A stretch of DNA of 64,000 bases from Kitagawia praeruptora (Eukaryota > Streptophyta > Magnoliopsida > Apiales > Apiaceae). A program made the translations under genes and the position numbers. The stretch is taken from positions 127,359,609 through 127,423,608 of the forward strand of contig CM075348.1 of the NCBI GenBank assembly GCA_037693485.1. Direction: 5' to 3'. The notes below the pieces were generated by a model that was not told the origin of the DNA, did no database searches, and worked only from the letters and a program-made list of their open reading frames with translations. Positions 21,590 to 32,828 of the stretch are shown in pieces (positions within the stretch are counted from its first letter, which is position 1; each line of letters opens with the position of its first letter).

Positions 21590-22620
21590 ATGGGGCACGA
21601 TCCATGTTCACTGAATAAAATTTTTGAATGATTTCTTCGACGATCGAATAGTACGGATGTTAATAAACACTCATTTTAGTGTTGAGAAAAAATAATCGAA
21701 AAATAAAAAGGTCGGGTTTTACGGGATTTTAACAAAAATGTAGTAAAAATGCTACTTCCTATAACGGGACACGATCCAGATTCACTGAATAATTTTTTTG
21801 AATGATTTCTTCGACGATCGAACCGTACGGATGTTAATAAACACTCATTTTAGTGTTGGGAAAAAATAATCAAAAAATAAAAAGGTCGGGTTGTACGGGA
21901 TTTTAACAAAAACGTAGTAAAAGTGTTGCTTCCTATAACGGGACACGATCCAGATTTACTGAATAATTTTTTTTTGAATGATTTCTTCGACGATCGAACC
22001 GTGCGTATGTTAATAAACACTCATTTTATTGTTGGGAAAAAATAATCGAAAAATAAAAATGTTGGGTTGAACGAGATTTTAAAAAAAACTTAGTAAAAGT
22101 GTTGCTTCCTATAACGGCACACGATCCAGAGTTACTGAATAATTTTTTTGAAAGATTTCTTCGACGATCGAACCGTACGGATGTTAATACACACTCATTT
22201 TAGTGTTGGGAAAAAATAATCGAAAAATAAAAAGGTCGGGTTGAACGGGATTTTAACAAAAACGTAGTAAATTTCCTAAAACGGGGCACGATCCAGATTA
22301 ACTGAATAATTTTTTTGAATGATTTCTTCGACGATCCAATCGTACAGATGTTAATAAACACTCATTTTAGTGTTGGGAAAAAATAATCAAAAAATACAAA
22401 AGGTCGGATGGTACGTGATTTTAACAAAAACGTAGTACAAGTGCTACTTCCTATAACGGGGCACGATCCAGATTCACTGAATAATTTTTTTGAATGATTT
22501 CTTCGACAATTCAACCGTACGGATGATAATAAACACTCAATTTAGTGTTGGGAAAAAATATTCGAAAAATAAAAAGGTCGGGTTGTACGAGATTTTAACA
22601 AAAACAAAAACGTTGTAATA
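21590..22620 (+). repeat. tandem array, period about 174 bp (six units) in CACTA-3
   Basis: The core TCGACGATCGAACCGTACGG recurs with TCGA at 21637, 21811, 21987, 22161, 22328 and 22503 (the last copies with substitutions), giving spacings of 174, 176, 174, 167 and 175. Each unit also holds ATAACGGGACACGATCCAG, TTAATAAACACTCATTTTAG and a poly-A/T stretch. No protein is encoded. The unit is related to the array in CACTA-2 (36825-37640). Confidence 0.92.
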
Positions 22621-23569
22621 GTATAGATTCCGATAAATATGGTTCTTGAAGATCAAAGTCCAATTCGAAGACGTTATTGAATTTAGATTGTGACGCTCCT
22701 CTAGTCGAATCGAAGCTCTCAACGAACCCTACGTGTTTTTGCCAACAGATGTGGTGCAGGTGATTTCGATTTTTTTCTAAAATTCGATTTATTTTCGAAA
22801 TTATTAGGATGAAAAATAAAAAAAATTGCAAACAGTGTTTCTTGTGAAATCTGAAGATGCCATGTTGTAGATCTTGTTTTTCTGGTCAATTTCATATAGA
22901 AATTGGAGATTGATTATTGTGTTATTCGTGTTCTTGGTGTTCTTGGAATGAAAGCTTGAAGATGGTGATGAATAGTATTGCTTTAATCCTGTTTTGGTAA
23001 AAAGGTAAAAACGGAAATGTTATTAACCTTTTCACCTTTTAACTTATTTACTTCTAATTAATAAATTACCTTTTATTTAAAAAGGTAAATTTTTTATTTA
23101 CTTTTTACAATTGTTTTTATTTTGATTATTTATTTTAAATCCGAAATTTAGTTATAAAACTACAGAAAAGTTATTTTCTAAAATTGTATTTTAAATTCAG
23201 TGAATTTCTGGATTTATTTTACTTGATTATTTGTTTTTAAAAATAATTTACCTATTTACTTTAATCGAAAACAATTAAGGATTAAATACTTTTAATTATT
23301 TTAATTAATTTCAAATAATGATTAATTAATTTAATTATTTAAAAAATGTGAATATTTATTAAATAATTTATTAATTGATTGTTAAATGATTTTAATTAAT
23401 TTAATTAAAGTTATTTAATTTATAATTATTTGTTTAATAGTTTCCAGTGATTTAAAAATAGTGTAAAATTGTTTAAAAATGTAGAAAATGATTTAAAAAT
23501 TCTAGAAAATTCTAGAAAATTTTCTAAAAATCTAGAAAATGATGTGGAGGTGTTTAAAAATATTTGGAG
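22621..23569. other. AT-rich noncoding interior of CACTA-3
   Basis: After the array a short mixed stretch (22640-22760) is followed by AT-rich DNA with many TTAATTAATT and AAATAATT strings. I see no gene, and no repeat longer than these words. Confidence 0.6.
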
Positions 23570-24214
23570 TCAAGTTATGCTTGAAAACAAGTATGATTTC
23601 TAAAAATGTTGTTGTGCTTAATATCTCACAACATTTTTTATAACAAAACTGTTGTCTGATTTTTTCATTATTTCCCACCAAATCTAATTCAATTTTTTCA
23701 TTATTTCCCACCAAATTCAATTCAAATTATTTCATTATTTCCCACCAAATTCAATTCGAAATTTTATGTAGTTCAAATAACGGTTTCTTGAAAACTTGTC
23801 TGAAGCCTATTCAAACAACACTTTTATAAACCGTTGTCTATAGTTATTGCTTTGCACAACACAACAATTTAAAATACGATGTTTGATACCGTTGTTTGAA
23901 GACGTTTTACATAACAGCGAGCAAAAAACACTTGTCAAATTTCAACAACGGTTTCTTGCAACGTTGTTTGTAATTTATTCAGACAATTGTTTTTTAAACC
24001 GTTGTACGAAGCTATTACTTTGCACAACACGACAGTTAAAAAGCGTTGTCTGATTTAATTTTTTAGACAACGATTTAAAAATAGTTGTACAATATTGGCT
24101 CAGACAACACTTTTTCGAGTCTAAAAATAAACAGTTGTTTGTTAAATCTGGACGACACTTTTTTCTCTGAGCGTTGTCTGATCAGTGTCGTCTGTTTGCG
24201 TTTTTCTTGTAGTG
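23570..24214 (-). repeat. CACTA-3 right TIR and subterminal repeats
   Basis: Dense GTTGTCTGA, ACAACACTTTT and AACGGTTTCTTG repeats run up to the terminal TTTTTCTTGTAGTG. A short duplication of TTATTTCCCACCAAATTCAA lies at 23670-23760. Confidence 0.85.
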
Positions 24215-24812
24215 TCAGAGGCTAGAGTATGTGAGATGAGGATGCAGCTAGTAGCAGAGAGAGACGCAAGGTATGTGACCCAGCCCGGGACTAGTCTCAT
24301 GACTCCTCGAACTGTTAGGAGGGCGATGACCAGCATCGAGATGCAGAGTAGGTGTGCAGTTAGGAGGTTGCCAATGGAGGGCAACGGGCTAGTCTCCAGG
24401 TCCGAGGCGGAGCAGATAATTGCAGATGGTATGTAGAGGGTCCGGGAGCTGACTCGTTCAGCAGACAGTCCGTGATAGGTGATAGCAACATGGTCCGCTA
24501 ATTTCAGATGGCCTAGTAGTGTCAATTTTGTGAAGCGACAAACTTTGACAGTAGCGTTCCTTCGGAGACTAGTGGATAGGTAGACTGACATTTGGTAGTA
24601 CTGACTATTCGGATGTATATGTATCAGGATGATGTGGCATATTCCAGTTTAAAACTTTGTTTTCCCCCTTCTGTGGGATGTATATATTTGCTTCCTTTCC
24701 AGTCATTAAAATTCCAGTATTGCTTCCACTATCCTATTATTTCAACTGTTTGAGATTCTTTCCGCACTGACGTTCATATAATTATGAACCCTCCAATTTC
24801 GCGAAAATTTTG

Positions 24813-24815
<3 letters not shown>

Positions 24816-24884
<69 letters not shown>
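24816..24884. repeat. (AT)n microsatellite upstream of gypsy B gag
   Basis: A run of AT dinucleotides of about 70 bp in the spacer between the pre-gag ORF and gag. Confidence 0.97.
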
Positions 24885-24887
<3 letters not shown>

Positions 24888-25026
24888 GCTTTGAATTTCA
24901 TAAATAATTCTTCAGGTTTCGAAATTTGATTCCAAGTGTTACCAGATGGTAACCAAATCGATCAACTTTCCCTGATTGTGAAAATCTATAAATCCTGATA
25001 AACCTTATCTTTCTGATTATCAGAGA

Positions 25027-26417
25027 ATGCCACCAAGAAGAATGGGAACAAGGGCTAACCCCGCTGAGTCAGAGGGGCAGGGCAGTCACCATGAGGAAGG
25101 TGACCAATAGAACTTTGAAAGTGATGAGAGTGATCAGGATTATAATCAGGAAGAAGACTTAGATTCTAACGAAGAGGTAGACATGGAATTTGATGAGGAA
25201 GAATTTGAGGAAGAGGAAGTTCAGAATGATAACCAGGGCGGGGAAAACCCAGACGGGAACCCTATGAATCAGTTTATGCACCTATTGAGGCAGAATTTGC
25301 ACCACACCCCAACCCTCAGCGACGTGATACCACGAGCGCTAATGCCTTTAGAGCCTTTAAGTCCCTAAAGCCCCCAGAGTTTCACGGGACTGCTGACCCA
25401 GTGGAAGCTAGGGCTTGGCTTAAAGAGATAGAAAAATCATTTGAAATATTAGTTACCACCGAGAACCAGAAGACAGCATTCGCCGCTTATCTCCTGAAGG
25501 GAGAAGCAAATTACTGGTGGGAGTCCAAGAAAAACCAAGAGGGCCCAGGCGTTGTGACTTGGGAGAGATTCAGGCGACTATTTCTGGAAAAGTATTATCC
25601 AAGATTTATTGAGACTCGGATGGAGTTGAAGTTTCTAGAGCTTAAACAAGGAAACATGACAGTGGCCGAAAATGAGACTAAGTTTTTGGAGTTATCAAGG
25701 TTTGTCCCGTAGTTTGTGGACACAGAACTTAAGAGAGCCCGTAGGTTCCAGCAAGGACTAAGGCAATGGATACAGAACCGTGTGGCGGTACTCGAGCTAA
25801 CTGATTATACAACGCTAGTACAGAAAGCCATAATTGTGGAGGCTGGTAGTGATCAGAGTCATAAGGAAAAAGATGGAAAAAAGAGGAAACGGGATAGCCA
25901 GAGAGGAACTTCCGCAGGTGGGAGTGTCTCATCTAAGTTTAACCGAGGGGCTATATCTGAACCCAAACGGAATACTGGAGCTAAGAAAGCTGAAAGTTGG
26001 AGCATGAGCCAAGGCGGCCGGCAGGCTGGGGCATCTTACTCAAACCAATCTAGACCCCCACTGCCAGAGTGTAAGAAATGTCGAAAGAAACATCTGGGCA
26101 CTTGTAAGTTATTAGCAGTTAGGTGTTTTAAGTGTGGGCAAGAAGGGCACTATGCTACAAATTGTCCTGCGAGCAGGATTAGGTGTTTCCAGTGTGGAAA
26201 GGAAGGGCACATGAAGAAAGACTGCCCAATTGTAGGACCAACCGCGCCGAGAGCTAGTGGAAGTGCTTCTAACCGACCACCCACTGCTAGGACTTTCAAC
26301 GTGACTGTACAAGATGCCGTGAGAGACACGGATGTGATAGCAGGTACCCTCCTACTTAACTCAGTTAGTGCTAATGTTTTATTTGATTCTGGAGCTACAA
26401 AGTCGTTTATATCCTAG
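25027..26417 (+). pseudogene. gag and protease start of gypsy B
   Basis: It starts MPPRRMGTRAN at 25027 with an early TAG, followed by a very acidic stretch. After a frameshift near 25370 the gag domain reads FKSLKPPEFHGTADP, ARAWLKEIEKSFEIL, LLKGEANYWWESKK. A TAG at 25710 precedes the section ending in the knuckles CFKCGQEGHYATNC and CFQCGKEGHMKKDC. The frame then enters the aspartic protease with NVLFDSGATKSFIS (catalytic DSG) and stops at 26415. The protein would form the particle. At least three lesions make it inactive. Confidence 0.88.
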
Positions 26418-28170
26418 GATTTTGCTTGTCAATTAGACCTTAAGGCTCAACCCTTAAGAAAGCGGTTGCATGTAGAAATAGCACATCGGGAGGTTTTTCC
26501 CGTAGGGATGATTCATCAAATGTGTGACCTAGAAGTAGGAGGTCGGCATTTTTCAATGGATTTGATTCCTTTTAAGATTTGGAGAATTTGACATTATAAT
26601 AGGAATGGACTGGTTGACGTCTAGTAGAGCCCATACTGATTGTAAAGGAAAGAAGGTGGCCTTAAAGAGGATGAAATGACATTTAAAGGGCAAAGACAGA
26701 TGCAGAAATTTTTGAATATAGTACAGACGAAGAGACTATTACGTCAAGGATGTGAGGCCTATTTAGCTTACGTAGTTGATACCCAGAATAAGACCCCTAA
26801 AATTCAGGAGATTCCAGTGATTAATGAATTGAGGATGTATTTTCGGAAGAGTTACATGGATTACCACCAGACCGAGAAATTGAGTTTTCTATGGAGTTAG
26901 TCCCAGGCACTGCCCCAGTCTCGAAGGCACCCTATAGACTAGCCCCGGTTGAAATGAAAGAGTTAGAGATTGAGTTGCAATAATTGTTGGATAGGGGTTT
27001 GATAAGACCCAGTGTGTCACCGTGGGGAGCCCCGGTGTTGTTTGTGAGAAAGAAAGACGGTAGCATGCGATTGTGCAGTGACTACCGAGAACTAGACAAG
27101 CTTACCATTAAGAGTAGGTATCCATTACCTAGGATAGAGGATTCGTTCGACCAGCTGAATGATGATGTGTATTTTCTAAGATTGACATGAGAACTGGATA
27201 TCACCAGCTAAAGATTAAACCTGAGGATATACCTAAGACAGCGTTTCTTAATAGGTATGGACACTATGAGCTTTTTAGTGATGTCGTTTTGGTTAACAAA
27301 TGCACCCGTAGCTTTTATGTATTTAACGAATCGAGTGTTCAAACAATATTTGGATAAATTTGTTATTGTATTTATTGATGACATCTTAGTCTATTCAAAA
27401 ATAGAGGAAGAGCATGCTGAGCATTTAAGGATTATTTTAGAGACATTGCGAAGGGAAACGTTATATGCCAAATTCTCAAAGTGTGAATTTTGGCATAAGG
27501 AAGTTTAGTTTCTAGGACACATAGTTAGTAGCTAAGGAATTTTGGTGGATCTCGCTAAGATAGAAGATGTCTTAAATTTGGAAAAGACCAACTGCACCCA
27601 CTAAGGTGAGGAGTTTTATAGGCTTACCCGATTATTATCGGAGATTCATCCAAGATTTTGCAAGGATAGCAGCACCATTGACACGACTTACGAGAAAGAT
27701 CGAGAAAATATAGTGGAATCCTAAGTGTGAGGAAAGTTTTCAAGAATTGAAGAAGAGATTATTGTCAACCCAGTGTTGGCATTACCGGATGATAAAGGAA
27801 ACTTTGTGATTTACAGTGACGCTTCTCATAAAAGATTAGGCTGTGTACTCATGCAACATGATAGGGTAATAGCGTATGCATCCAGACAATTAAAAGATTA
27901 TGAGACGAGATACCCCACCCATGAGCTAGAGCTAGCTGCAATAGTGTTTGCCTTAAAGATTTGGAGGCATCATTTATATGGAGAGAAGTGCGAGTTCTGT
28001 ACGGATCATAAGAGCCTGAAGTACATATCCCCCCAGAAAGAGTTAAACATGGGACCGAGGAGATGGCTAGATTTGATAAAGGATTATGACTGTGAGATAC
28101 CCTACCATCCAGGGAAGGCCAATGTGGTGGCCGATACCCTTAATCAAAAAGAGAGAGATGGATTCTGAAT
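26418..28170 (+). pseudogene. protease, reverse transcriptase and RNase H of gypsy B
   Basis: The frames are broken but collinear. 26984-27190 has LIRPSVSPWGAPVLFVRKKD and MRLCSDYRELDKLTIKSRYP. 27257-27508 has the catalytic FIDDILVYSKIEEEH and the CEFWHKEV string. 27773-28168 is RNase H with VIYSDASHKRLGCVL, HELELAAIVFALKIWRH and the end YHPGKANVVADTL. This is Ty3/gypsy order and wording. Many stops and shifts (for example near 26590, 26900, 27190, 27510, 27570) show an old inactive copy. Confidence 0.88.
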
Positions 28171-28671
28171 GTTCATGAATTAAAGGATATAGATAGTACT
28201 GCTATTGATGAGCTAAATGGAAAGTTGATGAATGACAAGTAAGTTTATGTGGGTGTATTTCTGCGCAATCAAGATAGAGAATATGAGGTTGGAGATTCGT
28301 TGGGCCATTTGAGATTTTAAAACGCGTCAGGAAGGTAGCCTACGACCCAGCCTTACCCCCCAAACCAATAGAATGTTCATAACGTGTTTCATGTGTCAAT
28401 GCCACGTTAGTATGACGCAGATGCCCGACATGTGATAGAATGCGAGCAGGTAGATATACAGCCAGACCTGACTTATAAAGAACAACCTGTGGAAATCCTA
28501 GATAGAAAAGAACAAGTGTTAAGGAACAAGAGTGTTCAACTTGTTCGCGTATTGTGGAGGAACCAGAATGTCGAAGAGTCGACCTTGGAACTCGAGAGAG
28601 CAATGCACGAGAAGTACCATCAATTATTCACCGACTGATTCCGGGACGGAATCCTTTTATGGAGGGGAGAC
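28171..28671 (+). pseudogene. integrase-deleted tail with chromodomain-like segment, gypsy B
   Basis: Straight after RNase H a short linker leads to the far C-terminus, with no HHCC or DDE integrase core between. 28432-28638 encodes PVEILDRKEQVLRNKS, VQLVRVLWRN and NVEESTLELERAMHEKY, the pattern of the chromodomain at the end of chromovirus (Tekay) integrases, which targets insertion to particular chromatin. A TGATTCCGGGACGGAATCC box and a purine tract (28657-28671) precede the LTR. Deletion of about 1 kb of integrase is inferred from normal family length. Confidence 0.75.
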
Positions 28672-28715
28672 TATAATAACCCTAATTTTTGTAGTTAAGA
28701 ATAATTTCACGTTAC

Positions 28716-30937
28716 TGATTAGTGCATATTTTTGCATATTTTTATTACCTATTTATTTCTTGAACTCGTATTTTAATAATTTATTTTGTTACATTTCAGG
28801 AAATTTGTGAATAAATAAAGAAATAAAGTGCAAGGAAGGGAAAAAGAGAAAGAAAAAGGACTTAAATGAAAAGAGGAAAAAGAATTAGGAGCTTGGTGGA
28901 AAAGGAATCTTTTAAGACATGTGGAAGGTGGAGATCATCCCAACACACTAATTAAGTGTATGGCCAAGATCCACTCATCAAAGCTTAAGGGGGAAGGAAA
29001 CAAATAGATGGCTAGGATTTGTCCACCACATTTAGAATGTGTAGGGCCAAGATTTACCCAACACACCCCTCAACCCTAATTCTTGTCCTATAAATACCCC
29101 CTCACCCCCTTGTATTTATAACCTAGATTTTAGTGTAGTTTTAGGGTAGATTTCATTTCTTGTTTTGTAGTTCTAAATTTTGTAAACACTCCTCTTTTAT
29201 TAATGCAAACTTTCATTTCCTTTAATTTCTTGTCTTGCTCTCTGTTTTATGTTGCCTCGCCTTCGTTAATTTCGTAAATCCGATTTATGGACAAAGTAGC
29301 GAAATGCTAACCACTTGTGGTTGAAAGTAATGAATTTTAATTTCTTGCTCTTAGTTGTTAATTGTAGTTGTGCCCCTTTAAATCTCTATTTTATTGTGGG
29401 TTCCATAATTTTAAATTGTAGATCCAATTTTATGTTTTATGTGTTAAATATAATTTTTAAAAAAAATACAAAAATATTAGTTTGATTAATTTTTGGTTCT
29501 TAATTTCTGTTTCTTTTTGGTTTAATTCGAAGCAATAGAACTCTCCCCTGTTTTCTCTTTTGTTTGATCCATTCCCCTATTTTTATAAACAAACCCACCA
29601 GTCCTTTCTCCCTTTTCTTTTCTGCAAACTCCCCTCCCCTCTCGTTTTAATTTCTGATTCCTCTCTTTAACCCATTTCCTCCTCCTTCTTAAAATTCTTC
29701 TTTACTGCGAGTTTATTTGTCGAGTATCTGATCTGTTTGTTAAATTTTCTCCGAGTTCTTGTCATCGAGTTATGTTTAAGTGCTACGATTTTTGTGCTAC
29801 GTTCTTCAATCCTCTTTACTGTGTTTTTATGCTTTCTGCTTTGTGCTAATTGCTGTCAAATAATTGGTTGTTTGGTTGAGTTCCGTTACTGAGTTTAATC
29901 GGGTTCTCATTGTCTTGTTTGCTGCGAGTTCTTCGTTCTTTGTTGAGTTTCTGATTTCGTTATGTCTGAGTTAGTTAGATGAATTATTATGCTTTCATTT
30001 TCTTAGTTAATTGCTATTTCTAGTTTCCGAGTCACCATTGCTGAGTTGTTTGATAAGTCGTGTGCGTAGTTTTGGTTGTTTTTGAGTCGAATGCTGTTAG
30101 TGTTTGCTGCTGATTTTGTAGAATTTGTTGAGTTAAGTTTCGTTGTTTTGTAACGAGTTGATTTCTGAGAGTTGCTGTTGTTTTTATGAGTTATTGTCGA
30201 GTTCATTTTTTGTTTTCAGTTACTATTTGAAATAGCCGAGTTTCAATCTGCCGTTTTAATCTGCCGAGTTGTTCACAGCTGCCGAGTTATGGGTCTTGTT
30301 TTAATCTGCCGTTTGTTTGTTTGCTGAGTTTGCGTTTTGTACTGAGTCACGTAGCCTGAGTCGAGTCATGTCTGCTGAGTTAGCTGCGTTTCTGTTTCTG
30401 AGTTAGTTTCGTTCGAGTTCTTGAGCCGTTTATTAGCTTTTTTAAATTTGTTGTGTGGATTTTGCTGCTATCATTGCCGAGTTGTAATTGATTTATGGCT
30501 GAGTCAAATGGGTGATTCTGAGTTACCTAGTCCTGGATTGAGTAGAGTTCTGGTTTCCTTTTCTTTTATGCGATTTGTTGAAATCTCTGGTTTTTTGTTT
30601 CATTGGTAACGAGTTGTGTCATTTGCTGTTCGTGTTCTAAAAATTCTGTAAATAAGTTCGAATTTTGAATTTTTAAATAATTTAGTTTTGTTATTTTTAC
30701 TTTTAATTAGTTAGTTAAAAATTAGAATAAATTTAAATTTCTTTTAAAAACAGCTTAAATTTTCTGTTAGGAATTAAATATTATAAAATCGAATTTTCCA
30801 AAACCCAATTGTTCTAATCCGATTAAATTAAAAATTAAGTTCTTGCGAAAATGTTAGTCTCTGTGGATCGAATCTTAAAATACTAAAACGAATGAATTGT
30901 GCGCTTGCAATTCAAAAATCTTATTTCTAGCACATCA
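28716..30937 (+). repeat. solo LTR, 2.2 kb, TSD GTTAC
   Basis: It begins TGATTAGTGC and ends TAGCACATCA, with short imperfect inverted ends. It is flanked by perfect 5-bp duplications GTTAC at 28711-28715 and 30938-30942. No internal coding is present, so this is a solo LTR left by LTR-LTR recombination. The phrase TCTCTGTGGATCGAATC near the 3' end is typical of Athila/TAT-like gypsy LTRs, but the lineage is uncertain. The middle (29700-30650) is full of short GAGTT/GAGTC words. Confidence 0.85.
29089..29096 (+). promoter_or_regulatory. TATA box of the solo LTR
   Basis: TATAAATA in the context CCTATAAATACCCCC, preceded by a C-rich stretch. This is a typical pol II core promoter for LTR transcription starting about 30 bp downstream. 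Confidence 0.6.
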
Positions 30938-31015
30938 GTTACCATATGTACGGAACGAGATATGGATATTTCGAAGTTATATTAGCGATCTACGAAGCAA
31001 ATAAGTGTATGTAAA

Positions 31016-32828
31016 TATTAGGTCCAAACTAGTTTGTAGATGGGGGGGGTTGAATACAAACTATACCGTTTTATCGAAATTGTTCTTTGGGTGTATATTA
31101 ATTTTTAAACAATTCAATGCGGAATAAAACGAATAACGATATTTCAAGTTAAATATAAAATTATATTAAACTTGATGGGTGAGTCTAAATACATGGGTAC
31201 AAATTACAATGTTTGATGACCAAACTAATTATTACAAATTCTATAGAAAATTGGACATGAACTTTTCTATATTTGTAATAAAAAGATCGAATGCTAAAAG
31301 CAATTCGAGAGATAAGTTCTAGGGAACTTAATCCGCTAGATAGTTCCAATAGTACAAGTAAACTATTTCTAGTGGTTTAGATTTAACGATACAAGCTAGA
31401 AATAATTTACAAGAATTAAATTAGAAGCTCAGAACCATTTTCTCTTGGTCTCTCTTTTTCTTCTGTTGAAACAAGAGTGTGAAGCTGTATGTCTCTGTTT
31501 GTGGCCGTCTGTCAATTTGTATAGACTTTGAGTTGAAAATATCTTCTGCCTATTTTTCTAACCAAAACAGACTACATCCAAATGACCATTGAAGCCTTGC
31601 AGTATCAAGTGATTCTCCAGACTATCGGTATGACTATCTAGGCTTGCAGACTATCCACTTCTCTTTGTAGACTATCGGAATGACTATCCAAATAGTCTTT
31701 AATACTTGATTTTCTGGCAGACTATCAGCTCTCAGACTTTCTTTAGGACTTCCTTGCAGACTATCAAGCAGACTATCTGACTATTAATTAAATAGACTTT
31801 TCAAACTATTAATTAAATAGACTTTTCAGACTATTAATTAAATAGACTTTCACACTATTAATTAAATAGACTTTCAGACTATCAATCAATTTAATGAATT
31901 AAAAGAACTCGGCCAGACTATTGAATTTAAGTTAATAAACCTGGCCAATTCTTCTTAATTCTTTTAACATCACACGGGTCGCCTGCCAACTCAAATCAAA
32001 TGACTTTTGTTTTATTTAGACGGGCTCTGTAGAAATGCTTTTAATCCGCACAGCTTATGATCTTTAATTAATAAATAATTATTTTAATCCAGAAACTATA
32101 AAAATAAATATCTAATATTATTAGATATTTATAAATATAATTTTCTAAATAAATAAAATATTTATTAATATAAATAAATCCTTACGCTCTAAGCTGCGGT
32201 CTCCTAATGGTCTGAAACCGGACTCCTTTTGCTTAACATAAAATATATCAATTTCAACCGGGGTTCCAGCTTTACGAACATATCACTTTGCATTTCTTTG
32301 TGATAATTCTTTTTCCACATAGCCAATCCACTTGATAGTAAAATCCTTGTGGTTAATGAATTTAGCACTTCTGTTGCTTGCACAATGATTTTCTCTTTGT
32401 ATCAGCCTTGATAGCTTGAACCACTGAATTTAATGACGAACAACCACTGATTAATGTTGACACTCAATGCACGATCTGGTTCATGAGTGACTAACCGTAA
32501 TGACTGTTCTTCATTTATTGACTTTAAAATTGTGGTTCCTGACATCCTTTTCTTCACACTTTATTCAAACCTTTTCATCTGTATTCTGTCACTATAGGAA
32601 CCTCTTGTCACTATAAATAGATTCCACTGTCTTGATTACTCCACTGACGCTTGATCAACTGAATGAACTTCTTCAAGTGTAGTATACCTCAAAATGGTAG
32701 ATTGACTTTGTCTTCTTTTCTCTTGACAGTTAATCATTTGAGATCCATGTGACAGTACATATACTATTTACTATTACATTCTTGTTTAAGTTGAGTTGAA
32801 TCCTCGATGTTTACAAATAGGTTAAACA
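31016..32828 (-). repeat. 3' LTR of copia X
   Basis: On the plus strand it runs from TATTAGGTCC to GGTTAAACA. It closely matches 57556-59281 through the GTTAATCATTTG at 32729-32740. The edge is fixed by the adjacent purine tract (complement of 32831-32850, ATATGGGGGGATTAAAAG). Confidence 0.85.
31775..31885. repeat. tandem GACTATTAATTAAATA repeats in the X LTR
   Basis: Four to five units of about 23 bp (CTATTAATTAAATAGACTTT) follow a zone of dispersed CAGACTATC words (31600-31770). The matching array is at 58335-58440 in the other LTR. Confidence 0.9.

Larger units (their letters stand above)
18116..24214 (-). mobile_element. CACTA-3: non-autonomous CACTA transposon with five host-gene fragments
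   Basis: The ends CACTGCAAGAAAAAC and (complement of the right end) CACTACAAGAAAAAC carry the widespread CACTA terminus. The 3-bp target duplication is TCA (18113-18115 and 24215-24217). Length is 6099 bp. Subterminal zones at 18130-18680 and 23570-24200 are filled with GTTGTCTGA and ACAACGGTTT repeats. No transposase is visible. Minus-strand exon fragments lie between 18899 and 20940, and a 174-bp-period tandem array at 21590-22620. I recognise nothing in 19500-20200 or in 22620-23560, the latter very AT-rich. Confidence 0.92.
17755..31015 (+). mobile_element. Ty3/gypsy retrotransposon B (Tekay-like, 5' end missing)
   Basis: It begins immediately after the A LTR, already inside a pre-gag ORF, with no 5' LTR or PBS. 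It continues with gag, protease, RT, RNase H, an integrase deletion, a chromodomain-like tail, a polypurine tract and the start of a 3' LTR at 28672. It is interrupted by CACTA-3 (18116-24214) and by a solo LTR (28716-30937), and its LTR is cut by copia X at 31016. The internal 3' end matches that of A almost base for base, but the LTR diverges after about 17 bp, so A and B are different families or strongly diverged. Confidence 0.78.
28672..31015 (+). repeat. fragment of the gypsy B 3' LTR, split by a solo LTR
   Basis: The LTR starts TATAATAACCC (TG changed to TA) at 28672 after the purine tract. It is interrupted at 28715, resumes at 30943 (CATATGTACGGAACGAG) and is cut again at 31015 by copia X. 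Only about 115 bp are visible. Confidence 0.65.

Noticed and set aside
21590..22620. CRISPR-like array
   Set aside because: Units are about 174 bp long, contiguous and similar over their whole length, with no short repeat/unique spacer pattern; the context is a plant transposon.
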